A stretch of DNA of 64,000 nt, taken from NCBI RefSeq assembly GCF_900496965.1, contig NZ_UFQB01000001.1, positions 372,001 through 436,000 of the forward strand. The letters are read 5' to 3'. Every line of letters starts with the position of its first letter. Position 1 is the first letter of the stretch. Below the pieces are notes generated by a model. It saw only the letters and a program-made list of their open reading frames with translations. It ran no database searches and was not told where the DNA came from. Positions 8,902-19,482 of the stretch are shown in pieces. Position numbers and translations under genes: made by a program. This stretch comes from Achromobacter agilis (GTDB taxonomy: Bacteria; Pseudomonadota; Gammaproteobacteria; Burkholderiales; Burkholderiaceae_B).

Positions 8902-10980
8902 TTAAGACCTCTTCTGGCGCAGCAGCGCCTGCTTGAAGCGTTCGAACTCCTGGTTGAAGTCCAGTGTACGCTTCTGGGACGTCATGGCCGCCAGGACGCT
9001 GCTGCCGCTGTCTTGCGGCTTGATCCAGATCCAGATGCGACGGTCTCGAATATAGAACATGGAGAAAACGCCCAGGACCAGCAGCAGGCTGCCCAGGTAC
9101 ACGGTGTTCTTGCCAGGCGTGCGGCTGACCTGGAAAACGCTGGCCTGCACGTGCTTGAAGTCCGCCAGCGACAGGAATACCGGCGCCGGGTACACCGTTA
9201 GGTCCGATAGCGCCGCCACGGCCAGGCGCGACCAGACCGCGGCGCGTTCACCGTCCGGCCCTTCGGCGGCCACCGGCGGCAGGCCGGCCCGTTCGCGCTC
9301 GATCGCCCGCAACTCGTTCATGCTGGCGCCGATCAGCCGGATCACTACGTCGGCGGCCCGTTCCAGGTCTTGGGAGGGGGTATTGGCCTGCAAGAACTGC
9401 GCCACGGCCTGCAGGCCGCCTGACGCGAACGTGTCCAGCGCGCGTTCCGCGGCCGTCTGCAGGGGCTGACGATCCGTCCCCGACGGGCTGTTGCGCTCCG
9501 CGAAGCGGCGGGCCGCCTCCTGGCGCGCCGCCGGATCGGACAGCGTGGCGCGCAGGCGCATGAATTCGGCGATGGAGCTGTCCTCGTCCGCGGGGATGCG
9601 CAGGTAGCGGAACGGCTCGGACGCGTTGTTGCGCACCCCGGCCAGGAACACGCTGGCGCCGTCCAACTGGACGGGCAGCATGTAGTTCTGGAATTCGTGG
9701 GCCTGGCCGGCATCGTCGATCAGCTTGTATTCAACGCTGGGCCCCACGTTGCGCAGGTTTTCGTTCTTCTTGCCTGCGGCGCTGCCGGACACCGACGCCA
9801 CATGGTCGGCAAAACTCTGGTTCCCTCCCTTGGGATCGCCTCGGGTCAGGTCTTCGACGTTGATTGGCCGTAACGCGGTGATCTCGATGCCCATGCCGCG
9901 CGGACCGGACGCTGTGTGAGCGGTTACTTCCGTTTTCTTGCCCACCGTGCCGTCAACGGTGAAGGGCACGGCATCCGAACCTACTAGCGGATAGCCTTTC
10001 AACGCCACCGTGCTGCCGCCGTCGTCGAAGCTGGACTGGTAGACAGTCATGCCCTTGAAGCGCAAGGGCTCGTTGACCTCGATGGTGGAATCGAAGGTCT
10101 TGCCGGTATCGGGATCGGTTACCTCCACTTCGCTGGCAAAGCGGCTGGGCATGCCGGTGGAGTAGTAGTCGACCACGAACTTCTTGAGCCGCAGCGTAAA
10201 TGGCATCGGCTGCACCAGAGCGCCGTCGCCCACCATCACGACCGCCGTGCTGGCCTGCCCGCCCTCGGGCACCAGCACGCTGGCGCGGAAGCTCGGGTTG
10301 TCGACCGACAGGCGCCCGCTATCCGGCACCTCGGAGATCAGCATGTTCTCGACGATGGGCTTCTTGCCCCCGAACATGACCTGCAGGCGCACCGGCAGCT
10401 CGCTATCCAGCAGCCCGCCGATGCAGATGATCACCATGGCCGCGTGGGCGAACACGTAGCCTAGCCGGTTCGCGCTGCCCTTCTTGGCTGCCAGCAGCAC
10501 GCCGTCCTGGTCTTGGCGTTCGCGCACGGCGTAGCCCAGCCGGCCCAGCAGGGCCTTCAAGCCCGCCACGGTCTGCGGTACATCGGTGGGCGCTTCGGTT
10601 TCCACGCGGTGCGGGAAGGCGCGCAGGCTGCCGGCGCGGACGTGCTCGCGGAACGAGCGCGCGTCACGCAGCATCTTGGGCGCGTTGCGGATCAGGCAGA
10701 CCGAGGTCGACACGACCAGGAACCCCATGATCAGCAGGAACCACCAGCTGTTGTAGACGTGCCAAATCGAGAACTTGTCGAACACTTCGAACCAGAACGG
10801 GCCGAACTGGTCGATGTAGTTGCTGGACGAGCGGTTCTGCTGCAGCACCGTCCCCACCAGGCTCGCCACGCAGATGAACATCAGCAGGCTGACGGCGAAA
10901 CGCATCGAACCCAGCAATTCGAAGAAATCGCCAGGCAGGGTACGCAGGGAAGGTCGGGAGTGGGTTCGAGTCGAATTCAT
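8902..10980 (-). CDS. ccsB: System II cytochrome c biogenesis protein CcsB/ResB (Ccs1 family)
   Basis: 692 residues. Opens with a short hydrophilic head and the family's FFELLGSMRFAVSLLMFICV helix. A second and third helix follow within the first ~200 residues, then a large extracytoplasmic domain (about 220-610), and a final helix near 630-650 before a basic tail. ResB/Ccs1 proteins work with the WWD protein in one haem-export and ligation complex in the inner membrane. It is the first gene of the ccsB-ccsA pair; a terminator for the upstream cytochrome gene ends just before its start codon, so it should have its own promoter or rely on read-through. Confidence 0.92.
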   Translation of the reverse strand: MNSTRTHSRPSLRTLPGDFFELLGSMRFAVSLLMFICVASLVGTVLQQNRSSSNYIDQFGPFWFEVFDKFSIWHVYNSWWFLLIMGFLVVSTSVCLIRNAPKMLRDARSFREHVRAGSLRAFPHRVETEAPTDVPQTVAGLKALLGRLGYAVRERQDQDGVLLAAKKGSANRLGYVFAHAAMVIICIGGLLDSELPVRLQVMFGGKKPIVENMLISEVPDSGRLSVDNPSFRASVLVPEGGQASTAVVMVGDGALVQPMPFTLRLKKFVVDYYSTGMPSRFASEVEVTDPDTGKTFDSTIEVNEPLRFKGMTVYQSSFDDGGSTVALKGYPLVGSDAVPFTVDGTVGKKTEVTAHTASGPRGMGIEITALRPINVEDLTRGDPKGGNQSFADHVASVSGSAAGKKNENLRNVGPSVEYKLIDDAGQAHEFQNYMLPVQLDGASVFLAGVRNNASEPFRYLRIPADEDSSIAEFMRLRATLSDPAARQEAARRFAERNSPSGTDRQPLQTAAERALDTFASGGLQAVAQFLQANTPSQDLERAADVVIRLIGASMNELRAIERERAGLPPVAAEGPDGERAAVWSRLAVAALSDLTVYPAPVFLSLADFKHVQASVFQVSRTPGKNTVYLGSLLLVLGVFSMFYIRDRRIWIWIKPQDSGSSVLAAMTSQKRTLDFNQEFERFKQALLRQKRS

Positions 10981-10981
10981 G

Positions 10982-11015
10982 AAAAAAGGGGGGCCGCGCT
11001 ATCGGCTACCCCCCT
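10982..11015 (-). terminator. Rho-independent terminator of the cytochrome c4 gene
   Basis: Read on the minus strand: a GGGGGG arm with an inner CCG, a short loop, then CGG and CCCCCC followed by six T. It lies between the cytochrome c4 stop and the ccsB start and would separate those transcripts. Confidence 0.8.
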
Positions 11016-11097
11016 CATAGACAGCGCATGGCGGAACGAGGTTCCGCTATGCTCAGTTGCAGAACGCGGACCGGCCGCGCACGTTGCGGGCAAGCGC

Positions 11098-11799
11098 CTA
11101 CCGCAAGCCGGCCGCGTAGTCCGACACCGCCTTGATATCGGCATCCGACATGCGGTCGGCAATCGCGAACATGATGTCGTTCTTGCGGTCGCCGCTGCGG
11201 AACAGCTTCAGCTGCTCTTCGATATACATCGGGAACTGGCCCGACAGGCGGGGGTACTGGGCGGGCATGCCCGCGCCATTGGCAGAGTGGCACGCCGCGC
11301 AAGCCGGGACATTGCGTTCGGGCAACCCGCCGCGCCAGATTTTTTGACCCAGATCAACCAGCTTCTCATGGCCAGCCGTGGCCGGTTCCTTGAGGGGCTG
11401 CTGCGCCAGGTACAGCGCAATGTTCTGCATGTCGGCCGACGTCAGGTTCTGCGCCATGGCCGTCATCGGGGTCGGATTGCCCTCGGGGCCATTGCGCACC
11501 GGCACCTTGGCGCCCGGCTTCACCTGGAAGTCCGCTAGCTGCTTGGCCAGGTATTCGTGCGGCTGCGCGGCCAGGTTGGGATTCACCGGGATGGTGCTAT
11601 TGCCCGCCGCGCCATGACAGGACGCACAGGCGATGATGCCTCTGGCCGCGTCGCCTTGGTCAAACAGCTGCCCACCCTTGGCGGCATCTGGTTTTACCGG
11701 GCCCGCAGCGCCTTCGGCGGCGAAACTCGTAGTAGATAAGGCGGAGGCGCCGAGCAACAGCCCGCTCGCAACCAACATCCGGGACAGCACACGCTTCAT
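11098..11799 (-). CDS. Dihaem cytochrome c4
   Basis: 233 residues. Residues 1-28 form a signal peptide (basic start, hydrophobic core, Ser-Phe-Ala-Ala end). Two haem-binding motifs are present: CASCH at 58-62 and CAACH at 167-171. Each is followed by the distal Met region expected of two class I cytochrome c lobes, so this is a periplasmic or membrane-associated electron carrier toward terminal oxidases. I chose the MKRVLSR start; an upstream ATG would add 20 unlikely residues. It neighbours ccsB/ccsA, which mature such cytochromes, and is divergent from engB. Confidence 0.92.
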   Translation of the reverse strand: MKRVLSRMLVASGLLLGASALSTTSFAAEGAAGPVKPDAAKGGQLFDQGDAARGIIACASCHGAAGNSTIPVNPNLAAQPHEYLAKQLADFQVKPGAKVPVRNGPEGNPTPMTAMAQNLTSADMQNIALYLAQQPLKEPATAGHEKLVDLGQKIWRGGLPERNVPACAACHSANGAGMPAQYPRLSGQFPMYIEEQLKLFRSGDRKNDIMFAIADRMSDADIKAVSDYAAGLR

Positions 11800-12040
11800 G
11801 AAGACCTCGACGATCGCATCGATCAAGGCGCAAAAAGGCGCCCACGCCTGCCCGCACACCCTGGAATGCCGTATCGAACCTGTTTTGCCTATCCTGCCTG
11901 CGATGTTGCTGCAAACTTGCCCAATCAGACTTCAGCAAGCTGGCGAGTAAGCAAAAAAGACGGCTCCGCGCACGGGGACCACTGTTGCAAACGCCGGATT
12001 ATACAATAGGGCTCGAAACCAACCGTATCCAAAGCCATCC
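11800..12040. other. Divergent promoter region between cytochrome c4 and engB
   Basis: About 240 bases without a gene. A TATACAAT-like -10 sits near 12000-12007 for engB, but I find no convincing -35 at the right distance. No operator or terminator was recognised. Confidence 0.4.
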
Positions 12041-13677
<1,637 letters not shown>

Positions 13678-13682
13678 TCCCA

Positions 13683-13729
13683 CGGCGCGCGGCGGGCCGC
13701 CCTCGGGGCGCCGCCCGCGGCACGCGCCG
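13683..13729. other. GC-rich imperfect hairpin between convergent hemB and exporter gene
   Basis: CGGCGCG (13683-13689) pairs with CGCGCCG (13723-13729), with further inner pairing. There is no T-run on either strand, so it may be a stability element or a weak terminator rather than a classical one. Confidence 0.4.
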
Positions 13730-13732
13730 GCG

Positions 13733-14713
13733 TCAGCCCTTCGCGGCCGCCTCCCTGCGCGCCGCCGGCGCGGTCCGGCGCAAGCCCAGCCAGGTACCGC
13801 CCAGCACGCAGGCCAGGCCCGCCACGTGCGTGGGCGTAACGTGCTCATCCAGGAACGAAGCCGCGAACAGCAGCCCGAAGATGGGCAGCCAGTTCACGAA
13901 CAGGGCCGCGCGGCTGATGCCCAACCTGGCGATGCCGGCATTCCACAGGATGTTGCTGACCCCCGAGGCGATCACCGCCGAGAACAGCAGCACCAACCAT
14001 GGCCACCAGGCCATCTGCCAAGTGCCGGCCTGGTAGGACGACGGCGTCAGCGCCGCGTGCACGACCAGCATCAAGCCGCCCGCCAGATACATGTACCAGA
14101 GCATGCCTAGCGGATCCATCATGCGGGACATCCGCTGGATGACCAGCCCGCCGCAGACGAACACCAATACTGCCAGGAACACGATCGCGTCGCCCCAGCC
14201 CGTCAGGCCGAATTGCGCGCCGCTGCCGGCCACCACCATCCCGACCCCGAGCAGCCCCAGCAGCGCGCCTGAAATGCGCACCAGCGTCAGCTTTTCACGG
14301 TAGAACAGGGCGGCGAGCAATGCGGACAGCAAGGGGCTCGTGGCCATGATGAGCGTGCCGTTGGCGGCCGAGGAAAACCTCAGACCCGATACCAGCGCCA
14401 CCTGGTGCGCGTACACCACCAGGAAGCCCGCCAGCGCAACCCAGCCCAGCTCCTGGCGCCCAAGCTTGGGAATGCGGCCGCGGCGGGCCTTGATGATGAG
14501 TGTGACGGTAACGAACGCGATGACGATCCGCACGGCGGCCAGCGCCTGGATGTCCATGTGCACCGTCAGGTACTTGACCGAGACGATGTTCAGGCCCCAG
14601 GTGGCCATGACGAACATCAATTGAAGATAGATAAGACCTGTGCGGTCCTGGCTTGCATCAACTGTTGGGGACGTCACGGGCGCCGGCCTGAGGGGGTTGG
14701 ACGCGCCGCCCAC
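13733..14713 (-). CDS. EamA/DMT-family transporter
   Basis: Up to 326 residues with about ten hydrophobic segments arranged as two five-helix EamA repeats (first LQLMFVMATWGLNIVSVKYL, second beginning GDAIVFLAVLVFVCGGLV). It ends in a short basic tail. Members export amino acids, metabolites or drugs; the substrate cannot be told from sequence. The ATG at 14713 gives a ~28-residue hydrophilic leader, and a later start such as the ATG before FVMATWG is possible. It follows the end of the Liv operon on the same strand by 39 bases and could be co-transcribed. Confidence 0.88.
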   Translation of the reverse strand: MGGASNPLRPAPVTSPTVDASQDRTGLIYLQLMFVMATWGLNIVSVKYLTVHMDIQALAAVRIVIAFVTVTLIIKARRGRIPKLGRQELGWVALAGFLVVYAHQVALVSGLRFSSAANGTLIMATSPLLSALLAALFYREKLTLVRISGALLGLLGVGMVVAGSGAQFGLTGWGDAIVFLAVLVFVCGGLVIQRMSRMMDPLGMLWYMYLAGGLMLVVHAALTPSSYQAGTWQMAWWPWLVLLFSAVIASGVSNILWNAGIARLGISRAALFVNWLPIFGLLFAASFLDEHVTPTHVAGLACVLGGTWLGLRRTAPAARREAAAKG

Positions 14714-14752
14714 GCGGCGCAGCGGACATGGTATCGCGCCTCGCGCGCGGAC

Positions 14753-15463
14753 TCAATGCGCGCCGAGGTAGGCGGCGCGCACGCTGGGATCGCGCAACAG
14801 TTCCGCGCCGGATCCGCTCAGCGTAATGCGCCCCGTCTCGAGCACATAGGCCCGGTCGGCCACGCCCAGCGCCTGGTTGGCCATCTGCTCCACCAGCACG
14901 ATGGTCAGGCCATCGTCGCGCAGCTTGCAGATCGCGGTAAAGATGTCCTGCACGATCAGCGGCGCCAGCCCCAGGGATGGCTCGTCCAGGCACAGCAGCC
15001 GGGGTTCGCTCATCAAGGCGCGCGCCATCGCCAGCATCTGCTGCTCTCCGCCGGACAGGGTGCCGGCCAGTTGGTCCCGGCGTTCGCGCAGGCGCGGAAA
15101 AAGCCGGTATCCGCGTTCCACGCCCTCGGCCACCGCGGCCGGATCCCGGCGCCGCAAATAGGCCCCGAGCACCAGGTTGTCGTAGACCGTCTGGTCCGCG
15201 AAGACGCCCCGCCCTTCCGGCGACAGCGCCAGCCCCAGGCCGACACGCTGGTGCGCCGGCACCTGCGTGATGTCGCGCCCGTCGAACGTGACGCGGCCGC
15301 CCTGCACGGGCTCCAGCCCCGCCACGCCTTTGAGCAAGGTGCTCTTGCCGGCGCCGTTGGCGCCGATGATAGTCACGATCTCGCCGCCGCGGATCTCCAG
15401 CGATACATCGCGCACCGCCTGGATGGCGCCATACGAAATCTGCACGGATTCTAGTTTCAGCAT
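14753..15463 (-). CDS. Branched-chain amino-acid type ABC transporter ATPase (LivF-like)
   Basis: 236 residues. Walker A is GANGAGKST, the ABC signature LSGGEQQMLAMARAL, and Walker B LLCLDEPSLGLAP. LivF-type ATPases drive uptake through a LivH/LivM permease pair together with a LivG ATPase, here fused to LivM in the gene just upstream. It is the last transporter gene of the minus-strand operon that begins with the flavoprotein near 21.9 kb. The real substrate may be an aromatic, acyl or other organic acid rather than an amino acid, given the catabolic enzymes in the operon. Confidence 0.93.
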   Translation of the reverse strand: MLKLESVQISYGAIQAVRDVSLEIRGGEIVTIIGANGAGKSTLLKGVAGLEPVQGGRVTFDGRDITQVPAHQRVGLGLALSPEGRGVFADQTVYDNLVLGAYLRRRDPAAVAEGVERGYRLFPRLRERRDQLAGTLSGGEQQMLAMARALMSEPRLLCLDEPSLGLAPLIVQDIFTAICKLRDDGLTIVLVEQMANQALGVADRAYVLETGRITLSGSGAELLRDPSVRAAYLGAH

Positions 15464-15500
15464 CGTCTTACGGCCTGTTCATGCGTCATGTGGCCTGGCG

Positions 15501-17273
15501 TCAGGCCATACCGGTCCCGAGGTAGGCTTCGATCACCCGCTTGTCCGCCTGTACCTGCGCCGGCTTGCCTTCGGCGATCTTGATGCCGTAGTCCAGCACG
15601 ATCACGTGATCCGAAATCGCCATCACCAGATCCATGTGATGCTCGACCATCAGCAGCGTGATGCCGCAGGACGTGCCGACCCGCAGAAGCAGTTCGCCCA
15701 GTTCCGCCGTTTCCTGGGGGTTCAGGCCCGCCGCCGGCTCGTCCAGCAGCAGCAGCGTCGGCTCCGTCGCCAACGCGCGCGCCAGTTCGACGCGCCGCTG
15801 CAGGCCATAGGGCAGGCTGCCCGCGGGCGTGCCGGCCAGATGGGCCAGGCCCACCAACCGCACCAGCCGGTACGCGTCTTCGCGCGCGCGCCGCTCTTCG
15901 GCGCGCGCCCCCGGCAACCCCAGGAGCGATGCCCAGAATCCGTTCTTCATGCGGCTGTGGCGGCCCAGCAGCACGTTGTCCAGCACCGACAGATCGCCGA
16001 ACAGGCGCAGGTTCTGGAAGCTGCGGCCGATGCCGAGCGCGCAGATGGCGTGCGAACGCTCGCCCGCGATATCCGTGCCCCGGAAGCGGATCACGCCGGC
16101 ATCCGGAATGACCACGCCGCTAAGCATGTTGATGAGCGTGCTCTTGCCGGCGCCATTGGGGCCGATCAGCGCATGCACGTGACCGCGCCGCAGGCAAAAG
16201 GAAATATCCTGCGCGGGCTTCACCCCGCCATACGCCTTGCACAGATTCTCGACCACCAGCAGCAAGTCTTCCTGGGCCGCAACGGGCGGCCGTTGCGCGG
16301 CCGGCGGCGCAGGCTCGCCGCTTTCCTGCGGCTGCGCATCCGCGGCCCGTCGCGCGCGCGGCGAAAACAGTCCCATCACGCCACCCGGCATGAAGTACAG
16401 CGCGAATAGCAGCAGCGCGCCATAAAAGAAATGCTGCACCGACGGCCAACGCGCCAGCAGCGCATCGATGATGGTCAGCGCAATGGCGCCGACGGCAGGC
16501 CCCGCCTTCGATCCCGCGCCGCCGAACAGCACCAGCAGCAGGATGAAAATGGACAGGTTGAACGTGATGAAATCCGAATTGATGTACTGGTTCTGCTGCG
16601 CCACCAGCGCGCCGGCGATTCCGCAGGTCACGGCCGCCACGACAAACGCGATGACCTTGGCGCGGTATACCCGCACCCCCACCGAGGACGAGGCGATCTC
16701 GTCGGCCTGAACGGAAAGCAGCGCGCGGCCGAAGCGGCCGTCCAGCACGTTGCGCAACAGCAGCTGCGTCACGACGCAAAGCACGAGCGCAAACCAGACC
16801 CACTGTTGGTTGGTGAAGGCGTTCCCGCCCCACGTCAGCGGCATGATGCCGAACAGTCCGGACGGCCCGCCGAAAAGATCCACCCATTCGGTGACGATCT
16901 TCTCCACGACGATGCCGAATGCCAGCGTCACCATGGCCAGGTAGGGCCCCTTCACGCGCAGCGACGGCAATGCGATCAGCACGCCAAATACGCCGGCCAC
17001 CACCGGGGCAGCCGCCAGCGCCAGCCACGGATCGATCTGCCAGCGCGAGGTCAGCAGGGCCGCCGTATAGGCACCCGCCGCAAACAGGCCCGCCTGGCCC
17101 AACGACTTCTGGCCGGCGTAACCCACCAGCACGTTCACGCCCGCCGCGCACAGGTAGTACACGCAAGCCATGAAGACAATGCGCAAGTAGTAATCGTTGT
17201 CCACCAGCGCCGCGAACGCCGCGAGCGCCGCCGCCAACGCCACGGTAATCAGGGATTGTCCGTGCCGCTTCAT
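15501..17273 (-). CDS. Fused LivM permease and LivG ATPase of a branched-chain type ABC transporter
   Basis: 590 residues. Residues 1 to ~310 carry eight or more hydrophobic segments of the LivM permease family (GYAGQKSLGQAGLF, GPSGLFGIM). A Pro/Ala/Gln linker (~310-340) leads to a complete LivG ATPase: Walker A GPNGAGKSTLINML, signature LPYGLQRRVELARALA and Walker B LLLLDEPAAGL. In most systems these are two proteins; here there is no stop or frameshift between them. It overlaps the upstream LivH stop by four bases (ATGA), so the operon is tightly coupled. Confidence 0.93.
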   Translation of the reverse strand: MKRHGQSLITVALAAALAAFAALVDNDYYLRIVFMACVYYLCAAGVNVLVGYAGQKSLGQAGLFAAGAYTAALLTSRWQIDPWLALAAAPVVAGVFGVLIALPSLRVKGPYLAMVTLAFGIVVEKIVTEWVDLFGGPSGLFGIMPLTWGGNAFTNQQWVWFALVLCVVTQLLLRNVLDGRFGRALLSVQADEIASSSVGVRVYRAKVIAFVVAAVTCGIAGALVAQQNQYINSDFITFNLSIFILLLVLFGGAGSKAGPAVGAIALTIIDALLARWPSVQHFFYGALLLFALYFMPGGVMGLFSPRARRAADAQPQESGEPAPPAAQRPPVAAQEDLLLVVENLCKAYGGVKPAQDISFCLRRGHVHALIGPNGAGKSTLINMLSGVVIPDAGVIRFRGTDIAGERSHAICALGIGRSFQNLRLFGDLSVLDNVLLGRHSRMKNGFWASLLGLPGARAEERRAREDAYRLVRLVGLAHLAGTPAGSLPYGLQRRVELARALATEPTLLLLDEPAAGLNPQETAELGELLLRVGTSCGITLLMVEHHMDLVMAISDHVIVLDYGIKIAEGKPAQVQADKRVIEAYLGTGMA

Positions 17274-18193
17274 ACCTTCTCCACCAGTCGCTTGCCGAAC
17301 AGGCCGGTAGGCTTGATCGCCAGCACCAGGATCACCAGCCCGAAAACCGCAACTTCACGCCACTGCGACTGCCACAGGTTCACGTACGATTCCAGGATCC
17401 CCAGCACGAAGCCGCCCAGCACGCAGCCGCGCGGGTTCGACAGGCCGCCGATCATGGCCCCGGAGAAGCCTTTGAGCCCGATAGCCAGGCCCATGAAAAT
17501 CGAGGCCGACGTGATCGGCGCGACCAGGAATCCCGCCAGTCCGGCCAGCGCCGAACTCGCGAAGAACGCCCCGGTCATCACCGCGTTCACGTTGATGCCC
17601 ATCAGGTTGGCCACGCCCGGATTCGCCGCCACGGCCCGCATCGCCTTGCCCAGTACCGTGCGGTTCATGACGCGGTCGAACAGCACCATGATGGCGACCG
17701 CCACCGCCAGCAGCAACAGCTCCTGGCTGCGCACGCCCGCGCCGAACACCCGGATGACCTCATCGCCGAAAGGCGCAGGCACGGTAACGGGCGCCGGCCC
17801 CCAGACCGCGAAGGCGGCGCTCTGCAGCAGGATGCCGAAACCAAGCGTGCTCATCACCCACGCCATCCCCGGACGCGAAGCGAACGGCTTCACGCCGAAC
17901 ACGTACAGCAGCACGCCCAGCAGGCCCATCGTCAGCACGGCAGCCAGTCCGGCCAGCAGGTACTGCCAGCCGCTCAGCGCCAGGTCCGTGAAGGCCGCCG
18001 TCGTGATCGGCTTTCCGGCGAACAGGAACAGCGCTCCCACGCCGACGAACGCGCCCACGGACACGAACTCTCCATGCCCGAAGTTCAGCGTCCGGGTGGT
18101 GGTGAAGGTGATGCTGAAGCCCAGCGCCACCAGCGCATACGCGCCCCCCACGGCCAGCCCGCTGACGAGCGCCTGCAACAATGTCGCCAACAT
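17270..18193 (-). CDS. LivH-like permease of the branched-chain type ABC transporter
   Basis: 307 residues with about eight hydrophobic segments. It begins MLATLLQALVSGLAVGGAYA and holds the family's LNFGHGEFVSVGAFVG motif and the IRAVAANPGVA-like cytoplasmic coupling loop (here MRAVAANPGVANLMG). It forms the membrane channel with the fused LivM-LivG protein that starts inside its stop codon. The upstream neighbour, 32 bases away, encodes the matching periplasmic binding protein. Confidence 0.93.
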   Translation of the reverse strand: MLATLLQALVSGLAVGGAYALVALGFSITFTTTRTLNFGHGEFVSVGAFVGVGALFLFAGKPITTAAFTDLALSGWQYLLAGLAAVLTMGLLGVLLYVFGVKPFASRPGMAWVMSTLGFGILLQSAAFAVWGPAPVTVPAPFGDEVIRVFGAGVRSQELLLLAVAVAIMVLFDRVMNRTVLGKAMRAVAANPGVANLMGINVNAVMTGAFFASSALAGLAGFLVAPITSASIFMGLAIGLKGFSGAMIGGLSNPRGCVLGGFVLGILESYVNLWQSQWREVAVFGLVILVLAIKPTGLFGKRLVEKV

Positions 18194-18225
18194 GATGGCC
18201 CCTTATTCCTGTCGCCCGCCCGCGC

Positions 18226-19413
18226 TTACTTGGAAGCGGCGGCGGTCACGTCGTCCGCATAGGGAACCAGCTTGCCGTCCTGCCAGTGCGCCCACTTGTA
18301 GTCGCCCACCAGCAACGCGTCATGGACGGTGGCCGAGAACGGCTTGTTGTAGGTCTTCATGGCGCCTTCGTAGGTGCCCTGCAGGTTCTCCAGCGCCAGG
18401 CGCACCTTATCCCCATCGGTGGAATTGGCCTGCTTGATCGCCATGCCCAGCAGGTTCATGCCGTCGTAGGCGTGCGCCAGGAAGCCGAAGGCGGTGGGCG
18501 AAGTCATCTTGGCCGACACGCGGTCATACAGCTTCTGCTGCGCGGGCGTGCGGTTGTCGGTGATGGTGCGCAGGAAGAAGGGCTTCTCCGACAGCGTCTT
18601 GCCCGCTGTGTCGTAGAACGCGATGTTGTCCGCCGCCCAGGAAGTCAGCGTCAAGGGGAACCAGTTGATCTTCTCCATGCTGCGGAACACATGCGCGATC
18701 GGCGTGCTCTGCGCCCAGATCACCACCGTGTCCACGCCCGCGGCCTTCAGCTTGTTCAGCTGCGAGGTCATATCGGTGTCGGCCACGCCGAACTTCTCCA
18801 CCGCGACCGCCTTGACGCCTTGCGCCGCCCCGACGGCCTCCAGATCCTTGAGCGCGCTCTGGCCATAGCCGGTGGTCTCGATCAGGAAGCCCACGTTCTT
18901 GACCTTGGGATTCTTCTTCAGGTAGCCGATCACGCCGTCCACCTGCTCGCGATCGACCATGCCAACTCGAAACATGTAGTTGTCGGCGCCCGCGCGCACG
19001 GGCTTGGTGATGTCGGTGCCCGAACCGATCGCCCCCATCACCGGAATCTTCTTCTGGTTCGGAATGTGCTTCCAGGCCAGCGCGTTGCCCGAGTTGGTCG
19101 GCCCCACGATCGCCACGACCTTCTCGTTGTCGATCAGGTCGCTCATGTTCTGGATCGACTTGGGCGGCTGCGACAGGTCATCGCGCACCACCAGCACCAG
19201 CTTACGGCCCAACAGGCCGCCGGCCGCGTTGATGTCGTCGATGGCGGTGCGCAGTCCCAGCACCGCCGCCTGCCCGCTTTGCGCCGAAGGCGAAGCCGAC
19301 AGGTCGCCGTTGAAGCCGATCTTGATGTCCTGGGCCTGGGCCTGCGCGCCGATGGCCAGCGCGCATAGCATGGCGGCCTTGGACAAGGTAGAGAAAATCC
19401 CCGTTGCTTTCAT
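18226..19413 (-). CDS. Periplasmic substrate-binding protein (LivK/Peripla_BP_6 family)
   Basis: 395 residues. A signal peptide covers roughly the first 27 residues, ending Ala-Gln-Ala-Gln-Ala. The mature protein opens DIKIGFNGDLSASPSAQSGQ, the usual first strand of the type I periplasmic fold, and continues with GPTNSGNALAWKHIPNQKK. It delivers ligand to the downstream LivH/LivM pore. A strong intercistronic hairpin sits upstream (19461-19482), which could raise the amount of this message relative to the enzymes, as often seen for binding proteins. Ligand unknown. Confidence 0.93.
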   Translation of the reverse strand: MKATGIFSTLSKAAMLCALAIGAQAQAQDIKIGFNGDLSASPSAQSGQAAVLGLRTAIDDINAAGGLLGRKLVLVVRDDLSQPPKSIQNMSDLIDNEKVVAIVGPTNSGNALAWKHIPNQKKIPVMGAIGSGTDITKPVRAGADNYMFRVGMVDREQVDGVIGYLKKNPKVKNVGFLIETTGYGQSALKDLEAVGAAQGVKAVAVEKFGVADTDMTSQLNKLKAAGVDTVVIWAQSTPIAHVFRSMEKINWFPLTLTSWAADNIAFYDTAGKTLSEKPFFLRTITDNRTPAQQKLYDRVSAKMTSPTAFGFLAHAYDGMNLLGMAIKQANSTDGDKVRLALENLQGTYEGAMKTYNKPFSATVHDALLVGDYKWAHWQDGKLVPYADDVTAAASK

Positions 19414-19460
19414 CGCTGTCTCCTGTGTTTTTCAGATGTGCTGTAAGTCGATGATTGGAC

Positions 19461-19482
19461 CGGCGCCGTCCGCGCGGCGCCG
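19461..19482 (-). other. Intercistronic hairpin between the SDR and binding-protein genes
   Basis: Two copies of the self-complementary CGGCGCCG (19461-19468 and 19475-19482) separated by six bases. No T-run follows on the minus strand, so it is more likely an RNA-stabilising element than a terminator. Confidence 0.5.

Noticed and set aside
16431..18437. 668-residue open frame antisense to the Liv permease genes
   Set aside because: Composition (Arg/His/Gln then Ser/Thr/Pro) is typical of frame shadows and the opposite strand has clear permease motifs.
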